Shown here piece after piece: positions 8,013 through 14,632 of a DNA stretch of 20,474 nucleotides; the first letter of the stretch is position 1; every line of letters starts with the position of its first letter. This DNA is from Micavibrio_A sp964423095 (GTDB lineage: Bacteria > Pseudomonadota > Alphaproteobacteria > Micavibrionales > Micavibrionaceae): positions 1 to 20,474 of the forward strand of contig CAYRDI010000038.1 of the NCBI GenBank assembly GCA_964423095.1, written 5' to 3'. Position numbers and translations under genes: made by a program. Under the pieces are notes generated by a model that was not told the DNA's origin, searched no databases, and was given only the letters and a program-made list of their open reading frames with translations.

Positions 8013-8057
8013 AGCCTAGCAATACGCTGGACTTTCGTCCATTCCCCCGTGTAGGCT
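8013..8057. promoter_or_regulatory. near-symmetrical divergent promoter region between yibQ-like gene and trpG
   Basis: A central palindrome TGGAC-TTTC-GTCCA (8028-8041) is flanked by an outer inverted repeat AGCCTA (8013-8018) and TAGGCT (8052-8057), centred within half a base of each other. On the plus strand TGGACT and TAGGCT stand 18 bases apart; on the minus strand TGGACG and TAGGCT stand 17 apart. Each arm thus could supply a -35 and -10 for one direction, with starts near 8064 (trpG ATG at 8066) and near 8006 (the minus-strand ATG). The hexamers match sigma-70 consensus only moderately (about 4/6 and 3/6), so the promoter reading is an inference; the dyad itself is plain. Confidence 0.45.
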
Positions 8058-8065
8058 TCTGGCCG

Positions 8066-8638
8066 ATGATACTCCTGATCGATAATTATGACAGTTTTAC
8101 CTACAACCTCGTCCAATATCTGGGGGATCTGGGGGCGGATGTTGTTGTCCACCGCAACGATAAAATCACGGTACAGGATGCGATCGCTCTCAACCCGGCG
8201 GGAATCGTCATTTCCCCCGGCCCGTCCGATCCTGACCATGCGGGGATCTGCCTCGGCCTGATTCATGCGGCGGCGGAAAAATCCATTCCCACATTCGGCG
8301 TTTGTCTGGGGCAACAGGCGATGGGACAGGCGTTCGGCGGAAAGGTCGTCCGCGCGCCCGAACCGCTCCACGGTAAAATCTCTGAAATCCACCACAGTGG
8401 TGCCAGCGTATTTGCAGGACTCCCCACCCCGTTTTCCGCCACGCGGTATCATTCGCTGGTGGTGGACCGCGCCACACTGCCCCCCGACCTTATGGTCACG
8501 GCGGAAACAAAAGATGGTTTAATCATGGGGCTTACCCACAAAAACAAACCTGTTCACGGCGTCCAATTCCATCCCGAAAGCATCGCCACCGAACACGGGC
8601 ATGCGATGATTGCGAATTTTTTGAAAACCGTCCAATGA
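8066..8638 (+). CDS. trpG: anthranilate synthase component II (glutamine amidotransferase)
   Basis: Supplies ammonia from glutamine to TrpE for anthranilate formation; the related PabA role in folate synthesis cannot be excluded, since one amidotransferase can serve both. The 190-residue class I amidotransferase starts with MILLIDNYDSFTYNLVQ, carries the oxyanion segment SPGPSDP (50-56), nucleophile Cys80 in GVCLGQ, and the His169/Glu171 dyad in FHPES. The start at 8066 is chosen because it gives the canonical N-terminus; an ATG at 8000 would add 22 unrelated residues and overlap the divergent gene. There is no strong ribosome binding site, which fits a leaderless or weak start. The stop overlaps trpD by ATGA, so trpG, trpD and trpC form one coupled unit. 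Confidence 0.96.
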   Translation: MILLIDNYDSFTYNLVQYLGDLGADVVVHRNDKITVQDAIALNPAGIVISPGPSDPDHAGICLGLIHAAAEKSIPTFGVCLGQQAMGQAFGGKVVRAPEPLHGKISEIHHSGASVFAGLPTPFSATRYHSLVVDRATLPPDLMVTAETKDGLIMGLTHKNKPVHGVQFHPESIATEHGHAMIANFLKTVQ

Positions 8639-9642
8639 CCGCTTTCAACCAATATCTGCAAAAAATCGAAGACGGTGCTGTTTTGTCCAAGGATGAAATG
8701 GCCGCATCCATCGCCGCCATGATGGATGGCGACGCGACCGCGGATCAAATGGCGCGCTTCTTGACCACCTTACACAAACGCGGCGAAACGGCGGATGAAA
8801 TCGCCGGTGCCGCAAAAACCATGCGGGATCGCGCCGCCACCATATCGGCCCCAAATGGCGCGATTGATTGTTGCGGTACGGGCGGGGATGGCGCGCATAC
8901 CTATAACATCTCCACGGCGGTGGCTTTGGTCGCTGCGGCTTGCGGCGTGCCCATCGCAAAACACGGGAACCGCGCGGCCTCCTCCAAATCCGGTGCGGCC
9001 GATGTGCTCGAACAACTCGGCATCACGCTCGCTCTTTCCCGCGAAACGCTTGAACGCGCGCTTCGTGAAACAAATTTCTGTTTTCTGATGGCACCCAATC
9101 ACCATGCCGCCATGAAAAACATTGCGCCCGTCCGAAAGACCCTTGCCCACCGCACCCTCTTCAATTTGCTGGGGCCGCTTGCCAATCCGGCGGGCACCAA
9201 AAAACAACTGATCGGCGTGTTCGACCGTAAATGGGTTTTACCCATGGCACACGCTCTCAAATCCTTGCAATCGGAAAAGGCTATCATCGTCCATGGCTCC
9301 GACGGGCTCGATGAAATCACGCTGGGCGGCATGACCTACGCGGCCTTGCTGGAACACGGGGAAATTTCCGAACTCGCCTTCACGCCGGAATCGTTCGGCC
9401 TTCCCGTTGTCACAAAAAATCAAATCGCGGGCGGAGACGCCAAACAAAACGCCGCCGCCCTGCTCAATCTATTGAACGGGGAAAAAACACCCTACCGCGA
9501 TGTCGTGCTCGCCAATGCGGCCGCTGTCCTCCTTCTCCACGAAACACGCCCCTTAAAAGATGGTGTGGCAAAGGCCGCCGCCGCCATTGATTCCGGCGCG
9601 GCCCTTGCCGTTTTGAACAAATACAGGGAATATACGGCATGA
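8635..9642 (+). CDS. trpD: anthranilate phosphoribosyltransferase
   Basis: Transfers phosphoribose from PRPP to anthranilate, the second committed step of tryptophan synthesis. The 335 residues match the family (about 330-345). A helical N-terminal domain is followed by the PRPP-binding GTGGD (81-85), anthranilate/PRPP-contact residues in KHGNR (109-113), SGAADVLEQLG (119-129) and the acidic metal-binding pair in HGSDGLDEI. The ATG at 8635 overlaps the trpG stop (ATGA), and its own stop overlaps trpC the same way. It is a stand-alone gene, not the TrpG-TrpD fusion seen in E. coli. Confidence 0.97.
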   Translation: MTAFNQYLQKIEDGAVLSKDEMAASIAAMMDGDATADQMARFLTTLHKRGETADEIAGAAKTMRDRAATISAPNGAIDCCGTGGDGAHTYNISTAVALVAAACGVPIAKHGNRAASSKSGAADVLEQLGITLALSRETLERALRETNFCFLMAPNHHAAMKNIAPVRKTLAHRTLFNLLGPLANPAGTKKQLIGVFDRKWVLPMAHALKSLQSEKAIIVHGSDGLDEITLGGMTYAALLEHGEISELAFTPESFGLPVVTKNQIAGGDAKQNAAALLNLLNGEKTPYRDVVLANAAAVLLLHETRPLKDGVAKAAAAIDSGAALAVLNKYREYTA

Positions 9643-10418
9643 CCACCGTCCTTGAAAAAATCTGTGCCGAAAAGGCCAGGCATGTGGAAATGATGAAAGA
9701 AAGGGTGCCTTTCTCTCAACTTGAATCGCGCATCGCAAATCTTTCCCCCGCACGCGGATTTATCAACGCGCTTCGTGCAAAATCACCCGCCCTGATTGCG
9801 GAGGTCAAAAAGGCATCTCCGTCCAAAGGCATTATCCGCGAAGATTTCGACCCCGTGGACATCGCACGGATTTATGCGGCAAACGGCGCGGCATGCCTGT
9901 CGGTCCTGACGGACGAACCCTACTTTCAAGGCCACGATGATTACCTCGTTGCCATCCGGTCTGCTGTGGATCTTCCCCTGCTCCGCAAGGATTTTATGAT
10001 CGATCCATATCAGGTCTATGAATCCCGCGCACTCGGTGCGGATTGTATTTTGCTCATTATGGCCGCATTGACCGACGCGCAGGCAAAAGAAATGTATGCG
10101 CTGGCGACATCACTTTCGATGGATACGCTGTTCGAAGTGCATGACGAACATGAACTGGAACGTGCCCTCGCCCTGACTCCGGCCATGGTCGGCGTCAACA
10201 ACCGCAATCTCAAAACACTGGATGTTGATCTTGCTACGGGCCTCAATCTTGCAGCCTCGATGCCGGACACCCTTTTAAAAGTGGCGGAAAGCGGGATCGA
10301 TGGAAACGACACGCTGCAAACCTTTGCCGCCGCCGGATTCAACGCCTTCCTGATCGGCGAAAGCCTGATGCGGCAAAACGACGTCGCCGCCGCAACCCGT
10401 GCGCTCTTGGGGAAATAA
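9639..10418 (+). CDS. trpC: indole-3-glycerol-phosphate synthase
   Basis: Closes the ring of carboxyphenylaminodeoxyribulose phosphate to indole-glycerol phosphate. The 259-residue TIM barrel shows Glu55 and Lys57 in AEVKKASPSKG, Lys117 in LLRKDF, Glu166 in LFEVH, Asn187/Asn188 in VNNRNL, and the phosphate-binding AESGI and LIGES segments. It is monofunctional: the length leaves no room for a fused TrpF. It is the last gene of trpG-trpD-trpC, starting within the trpD stop (ATGA). No T-rich terminator hairpin follows before the lexA promoter, so some readthrough into lexA is possible. Confidence 0.97.
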   Translation: MTTVLEKICAEKARHVEMMKERVPFSQLESRIANLSPARGFINALRAKSPALIAEVKKASPSKGIIREDFDPVDIARIYAANGAACLSVLTDEPYFQGHDDYLVAIRSAVDLPLLRKDFMIDPYQVYESRALGADCILLIMAALTDAQAKEMYALATSLSMDTLFEVHDEHELERALALTPAMVGVNNRNLKTLDVDLATGLNLAASMPDTLLKVAESGIDGNDTLQTFAAAGFNAFLIGESLMRQNDVAAATRALLGK

Positions 10419-10437
10419 TAATTTGCCGTACCCGGCA

Positions 10438-10466
10438 TTGACACGGAACAGGAACGGGTATAGAAC
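10438..10466 (+). promoter_or_regulatory. lexA promoter
   Basis: A perfect -35 element TTGACA (10438-10443) is followed 17 bases later by TAGAAC (10461-10466), or 15 bases later by TATAGA (10459-10464), as the -10. A 5-bp palindrome TGCCG-TACC-CGGCA (10424-10437) abuts the -35 on its upstream side. The SOS boxes occupy the spacer, the -10 and the start region, an arrangement in which bound LexA would block RNA polymerase. Confidence 0.7.
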
Positions 10467-10477
10467 AGTACAAGAAC
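10452..10477 (+). promoter_or_regulatory. two overlapping LexA (SOS) boxes, GAAC-N7-GAAC-N7-GAAC
   Basis: Three GAAC half-sites lie at 10452, 10463 and 10474, each 11 bases from the next, giving GAACGGGTATAGAAC and GAACAGTACAAGAAC that share the central half-site. A fourth GAAC sits at 10446 but is out of register. The alphaproteobacterial LexA target is the direct repeat GTTC-N7-GTTC, which is GAAC-N7-GAAC on this strand, so both are exact matches. They overlap the -10 and start region of the lexA promoter and imply autoregulation. Confidence 0.88.
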
Positions 10478-10525
10478 ATTGCGGAATCACCATACATCCG
10501 CAAACAGTCCAAAGGATACAACGCC

Positions 10526-11206
10526 ATGCTCACGAAAAAGCAAAAGGATTTGCTCCTCTTCATCCATGAACGCATGGGATCGGGTGACATCGCCCCCTCC
10601 TTCGATGAAATGCGCGAAGCATTAAAGCTCAAATCCAAATCCGGGATTCACCGCCTGATCACCGGCCTTGTCGAACGCGGCTATCTGGAACGCCTGCCTC
10701 ACCGCGCCCGCGCGCTGGAGGTGAAAAAACTTCCCGAAGGTTATGCGCCCAAATCCAACGACAACACCCGCGCGTCGCACCAGACGCGTGAAATCAACGC
10801 CGTCATCGCCAACGCCGCCAATATTCGCAGCATTCCCATGCAAGGGCGCATCGCCGCCGGAACGCCGATCGAAGCCATCCGCGATGACAACAACACCATC
10901 GACGTGCCCTCCGCCCTGCTTGGCGGCGGCGCGCACTACGCCCTCGAAATCGACGGGGATTCCATGGTCAATGTCGGCATTCAGGACGGCGATACCGTCA
11001 TCATCAAAAAGGTGGACAATGCCGAAGACGGGGCCATCGTCGTGGCCTTGGTGGATGGGGAAGAAGTGACCCTGAAACGCCTGAAACGCGAAAAGGGCAA
11101 GGTCGTCCTAATCCCCGAAAACGACAAATACGAACCGCGGAGCTTTGAACCCGGAAGGGTGCAAATCCAGGGCCGCCTTGTCTCCCTGATGCGCACATAT
11201 CACTGA
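10526..11206 (+). CDS. lexA: LexA repressor, self-cleaving
   Basis: Transcriptional repressor of the SOS DNA-damage response; RecA filaments trigger its self-cleavage. The 226 residues show the N-terminal winged helix-turn-helix (1-65, with the recognition helix around SGIHRLITGLVERG), a linker of about 35 residues that is longer than in E. coli, and the S24-type protease domain. The cleavage site is Ala111-Gly112 in IAAGTP, and the catalytic dyad is Ser146 in DGDSM and Lys184 in VTLKRL. The ATG at 10526 has an AAAGGA ribosome binding site 9 bases upstream. The doubled SOS box in front indicates autorepression. lexA near trpC and comEC is a familiar alphaproteobacterial neighbourhood; moaC and moeA, which I recall lying between trpC and lexA in some relatives, are absent here. 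Confidence 0.97.
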   Translation: MLTKKQKDLLLFIHERMGSGDIAPSFDEMREALKLKSKSGIHRLITGLVERGYLERLPHRARALEVKKLPEGYAPKSNDNTRASHQTREINAVIANAANIRSIPMQGRIAAGTPIEAIRDDNNTIDVPSALLGGGAHYALEIDGDSMVNVGIQDGDTVIIKKVDNAEDGAIVVALVDGEEVTLKRLKREKGKVVLIPENDKYEPRSFEPGRVQIQGRLVSLMRTYH

Positions 11207-11296
11207 CATTGACCGGCAAAGGCAAAAGAACGACTGGCCGCCCACCATGGATTATAGTAACGCTTGCCATGAAAAACCTTTAAAACGGCAGACGGT

Positions 11297-12484
11297 ATGA
11301 ATATCCTGATCTATCACACGCTCGAAGACGTTCTTGGCGGGGCCGAACTGGTACTCCTGCACGTCATGAACTATTTCCTGGAAAAACCGGAAAACCGGGT
11401 CACGATCATCGGGTTTAAGGCTCCCGACATCGACAAAATGGAATCGTTCTGCGGTCTTCGCTTTCCGCGGGATCGCATATCTTCCATACAGGTTGAAATC
11501 CCCGCCATTCTCAAAAAACGGCCCCACACGCTGCCCCGCCTGCGCACGGCCATCTTGCAAAGAAAAACCAAACAAATCGCCAAAAACTATGATCTGTGCG
11601 TCAGCACCTACAATGAAATTGATTTCGGCCGCCGCGGCATTCAATACATCCATATGCCGACCTTTGTTTCCTACGACCTTCTTTTAAAGTACGGCATCGC
11701 AAAAAAGGACAGCCTGTTGGGCCGTTATGCCTTTCTCGGCGGGCTGTATTTGGCCTTTTCCATGCTTCTGGCGGGGAATTCCAAAAAACGCATGGAAAAG
11801 AACATGACATTGACGAACTCCCATTTTATGAAAGGTGTCATCGCCGAAGAATTCGATATTGATGCAGAAGTTGTCTATCCCTCCTTGCTGGACTTTAACG
11901 AAGAATGCTCAAATGATAAAAACACGCGCGTATCCCGCATCGCCTGCATCGGTCGCATCAACGAAGATAAAAACACGCTGGCACTCGTTGATCTCTACGC
12001 GCAAATCCACCGGCGCACCGCTGCGCTAGGCCTGATGATCGCGGGCAAAATCGGCGATGAAGAATATTTCAACGCGGTTAAAAACCGCACCATGGCTTTA
12101 AACCTTCCCGTAGACTTCAAAACCGATCTTTCGCGCACGGAAATTGAATCCTTGTTAAAAACCAGCCTGTTCTTCATCAACCCAAAATACTGCGAACATT
12201 TCGGTATCGCCACGCTGGAGGCTTTGCGCGCGGGGTGCCTGCCGTTTGTTCATCAATCCGGCGGTTCCGTTGAAATCATTCCCGCCCCCGAACTTCAATA
12301 TACAAATGCGCAGGATCTTTCCACAAAGGTGGAACGACTGGTCAACGATCATTCCTTACGTGAAAAACTGTTGGAACAGCTTGCCGAACACCGGAAAAAA
12401 TTTTCCGTGGAACAGTTCTACCGTGAATTCGATGCGGCCGTTGTAAAATTTTGTACCGAAGAAAAAATAAAAAAATCCGCCTGA
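11297..12484 (+). CDS. GT4-type glycosyltransferase
   Basis: Retaining GT-B glycosyltransferase of the GT4 group, likely moving a sugar from a nucleotide sugar onto an envelope glycan or lipid; donor and acceptor cannot be read from sequence. Of 395 residues, the N-terminal half carries a glycine-rich LGGAE (13-17) and IHMP (118-121), resembling the acceptor domain of ALG11-like enzymes, and a hydrophobic patch near 145-160 that could contact the membrane. The C-terminal donor domain has IGRINEDKN (218-226) and the hallmark E-x7-E, Glu300 and Glu308 in EHFGIATLE, followed by SGGSVEII. It sits 90 bases after lexA in the same direction; a TATAGT at 11253-11258 could be a -10 element but no good -35 pairs with it. 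It faces comEC with one base between stops. It looks like an insertion into the lexA-comEC neighbourhood. Confidence 0.88.
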   Translation: MNILIYHTLEDVLGGAELVLLHVMNYFLEKPENRVTIIGFKAPDIDKMESFCGLRFPRDRISSIQVEIPAILKKRPHTLPRLRTAILQRKTKQIAKNYDLCVSTYNEIDFGRRGIQYIHMPTFVSYDLLLKYGIAKKDSLLGRYAFLGGLYLAFSMLLAGNSKKRMEKNMTLTNSHFMKGVIAEEFDIDAEVVYPSLLDFNEECSNDKNTRVSRIACIGRINEDKNTLALVDLYAQIHRRTAALGLMIAGKIGDEEYFNAVKNRTMALNLPVDFKTDLSRTEIESLLKTSLFFINPKYCEHFGIATLEALRAGCLPFVHQSGGSVEIIPAPELQYTNAQDLSTKVERLVNDHSLREKLLEQLAEHRKKFSVEQFYREFDAAVVKFCTEEKIKKSA

Positions 12485-12503
12485 ATTAATCTTTTTCTTT
12501 TCT
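12462..12503. terminator. possible bidirectional A/T-tract terminator between the glycosyltransferase and comEC
   Basis: The two convergent stop codons are one base apart. An A-rich tract (GAAGAAAAAATAAAAAAA, from 12462) lies on one side and a T-rich tract (CTTTTTCTTTTC, 12491-12502) on the other, so each strand enters a T-run shortly after its stop, and the two tracts could pair as an imperfect AT stem around CCGCC. There is no GC-rich stem, so termination would be weak. Confidence 0.3.
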
Positions 12504-14558
12504 CACCGTCCATGGCCGCCGGACATCGCGCGGATTGGAATAACGCGCATTGATCGCCGAATCTTGAATACAAATACTCGCCGCGCCGTTTTTACGAACA
12601 TCGAACAACGATATAATATCCGGCGAGACACAGGCCCGGCGGCTGATGGGGAAATCCGCCACCACGAGATCGGCCCACCCGCAATCTTCGATCATCCCTT
12701 TACGGGTTTTCAATACGGATATTTTTACCCCTTTCAATTCCATGCGGCACGCATCGGAATCACAATGCGCCGGCGACCCTTCGCTCTGGAATGACAATGG
12801 CTTGTTATCTCCATGACCGTTCATCCGCATCCAGCTTTCGGCCACAAATTTTTCACGGCGGCCGGATGATACATACATCTGCCCGCCTTGTTCGATGGCC
12901 ACCAACTTTCCACTCTCCGAAACACGCATATCCGGAACGGGGCTGACAGCCGCAAGCGCAAAACCCGCCGCCATCAACATCGCGGCAACGGCCTTTCCGC
13001 GCCATCCCTGCCACGCCATAAACAGGATCAGGGCGATCGAAAAACAAACAAACGTCACCTGCGGCCATTGGTGAACATACACCTCCGCGCCCTTCAATCC
13101 GCCAAACCAATGCGCAACGGCGAGCAACCATACAACGCCCTGCTCCATCACCTGAATGGCAAAACCTTCGGCCCCAAACGGCATCAAAATCACGGAAAAT
13201 ATCGCTGCGGGCATAATGACAATCCCCGTCAACGGCACGGCAATCATGTTGGCGGCCACGCCATACAACGAAAAACTTTGAAAATGATACAAGCTGAACA
13301 AACCCGTGACGCTTCCTGCGATGATGGACGTCAGAAATATTCCCAAAAGATACAAACCACTTTTACGCAAAAACCCGGCCTGTGCGGACATCTTCATCCA
13401 CCATGGCCGCACATAATCGAAAAAACAGATCAGGGCCGCAACGGCGGAAAAACTCATCTGGAAACTCACTCCCGCCAACGCATGGGGAACGATGGCCAGA
13501 ATGAACAACGCCGCCACTGCAATCAAACGTAAAGACAGCGGCGATCGGTCCGCCATCACGGCCACCAGAACAAAACCCGTCATGAACAACGACCGCAAGG
13601 CCGGAACCTCCGCCCCCGCCAAAAACACATAAAACGCCGCACCGGATAACGCGATCACAGCGGCGATTTTCTTGATCGGCCAATGAAGCGCAAGCCAAGG
13701 AAAACACGCCATCAAAAACCGGGACAGGAAAAACAACAATCCCGCCACCATGGCCACATGCGCACCGGAAATGGACAAAAGGTGATACAGGCCGGATTCA
13801 CGCATCGCATCATCGTCCTCTTCGGCAATCGCCGCGCGTTGTCCGGTAATCAGCGCGGCCATAATCCCTTCGGCCACAGGACCGGCCTTTGCGCGTATGG
13901 CGGTGTTAATACGTTCACGCAGCGATTCAAAAAATCCGGGATGTGTTTCTTCTTCGATGATCCGGGGCGGTTTATAGGCAAACCCCACGCCGCCGATCCC
14001 TTCAAAGAAAAAATGGCGCCGGAAATCATATGCATCGGGGGCGACAGGCCCGCCCGGCGGGGACAGGCTAGCCAGAGTTTCGATCCGCGCACCCGCCTTT
14101 AATCCTTCGGACTTTCGAAAACTGATACGCACCCTTTTCGGCGTTCGTTCCGGGGAAATTTTTTCAATCTCCATATCCGTTAAAACAACGCGCGCGCCTT
14201 TCTTTCCCGAAAGCGGCTCCATGGTTTCGATTGTTCCGGTTATGGTTCTGGCACCGGTCGGCCCGTCCAGCATCGGCGTCCCGTAACGAAGGGTGCCGAT
14301 TTGTGCGGCGGCAAAACCGAGCGTGGCCAACAGCAGGGCTGCCGCGATCAAATACCCGAAAAAATACCAAAGATTGTCATGATGACGGCGGTACAACAGG
14401 AACGTGGCAGGGAGCAGCAAAAAGAAAAACGGGGAAGTCGCCTCGTACGAAGGTTCGCCTAACAGGCTGAAATACGCGGCAATCCCGGCCCCGAACGCCA
14501 CGGGAACCCACAGGAACAACCGGTCTTTTTGTGCCGCAATCTCGTCCAACCAACCCAT
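12486..14558 (-). CDS. comEC: ComEC/Rec2 family DNA-uptake channel protein
   Basis: Inner-membrane protein expected to form the channel that passes single-stranded DNA into the cytoplasm during transformation. The 690 residues start with two or three membrane segments (about 15-85), an extracytoplasmic OB-like domain (about 95-200, DUF4131 type), the multi-helix Competence domain (about 225-540) with HLLSISGAHV (259-268), and a short C-terminal domain (545-690). The metallo-beta-lactamase signature HxHxDH, present in the C-terminus of Bacillus ComEC, is absent, and the domain is about half the usual size. The ATG at 14558 has an AAGGG ribosome binding site. Relatives often have it co-directional with lexA; here it is divergent from gltX and convergent with a glycosyltransferase. 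Presence does not prove competence, since no other com or pilus gene is in view. Confidence 0.93.
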   Translation of the reverse strand: MGWLDEIAAQKDRLFLWVPVAFGAGIAAYFSLLGEPSYEATSPFFFLLLPATFLLYRRHHDNLWYFFGYLIAAALLLATLGFAAAQIGTLRYGTPMLDGPTGARTITGTIETMEPLSGKKGARVVLTDMEIEKISPERTPKRVRISFRKSEGLKAGARIETLASLSPPGGPVAPDAYDFRRHFFFEGIGGVGFAYKPPRIIEEETHPGFFESLRERINTAIRAKAGPVAEGIMAALITGQRAAIAEEDDDAMRESGLYHLLSISGAHVAMVAGLLFFLSRFLMACFPWLALHWPIKKIAAVIALSGAAFYVFLAGAEVPALRSLFMTGFVLVAVMADRSPLSLRLIAVAALFILAIVPHALAGVSFQMSFSAVAALICFFDYVRPWWMKMSAQAGFLRKSGLYLLGIFLTSIIAGSVTGLFSLYHFQSFSLYGVAANMIAVPLTGIVIMPAAIFSVILMPFGAEGFAIQVMEQGVVWLLAVAHWFGGLKGAEVYVHQWPQVTFVCFSIALILFMAWQGWRGKAVAAMLMAAGFALAAVSPVPDMRVSESGKLVAIEQGGQMYVSSGRREKFVAESWMRMNGHGDNKPLSFQSEGSPAHCDSDACRMELKGVKISVLKTRKGMIEDCGWADLVVADFPISRRACVSPDIISLFDVRKNGAASICIQDSAINARYSNPRDVRRPWTVRKEKD

Positions 14559-14566
14559 GAAAGCCC

Positions 14567-14596
14567 TTGTTTTTGGCCTCTATTCCCTTCATAAAT
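14567..14596 (+). promoter_or_regulatory. weak candidate promoter for gltX
   Basis: TTGTTT (14567-14572) is followed 17-18 bases later by CATAAAT (14590-14596), upstream of the gltX ATG at 14633, within the 74-base divergent gap shared with comEC. Both hexamers are degenerate, so this is a by-eye candidate only. Confidence 0.28.
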
Positions 14597-14632
14597 AAGG
14601 CGAAATTCATAAAAACACCAGAAGACAAAAAA

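Noticed and set aside
8000..8065. Upstream ATG for trpG (22 extra residues)
   Set aside because: The extra residues do not fit the family, and the start would overlap the divergent gene's first codons; the canonical N-terminus begins at 8066.
11228..11242. Possible second SOS box before the glycosyltransferase
   Set aside because: A single GAAC at 11228 has no partner 7 bases on; the expected half-site position does not match.
12888..13532. 214-codon plus-strand open frame
   Set aside because: Antisense to comEC membrane helices; Gln/Arg/His-rich composition is what reversed hydrophobic codons produce.
14567..14632. TTG start for gltX (22 extra residues)
   Set aside because: Class I glutamyl-tRNA synthetases begin within a few residues of the TRFPPSPTG segment, which the ATG at 14633 provides.
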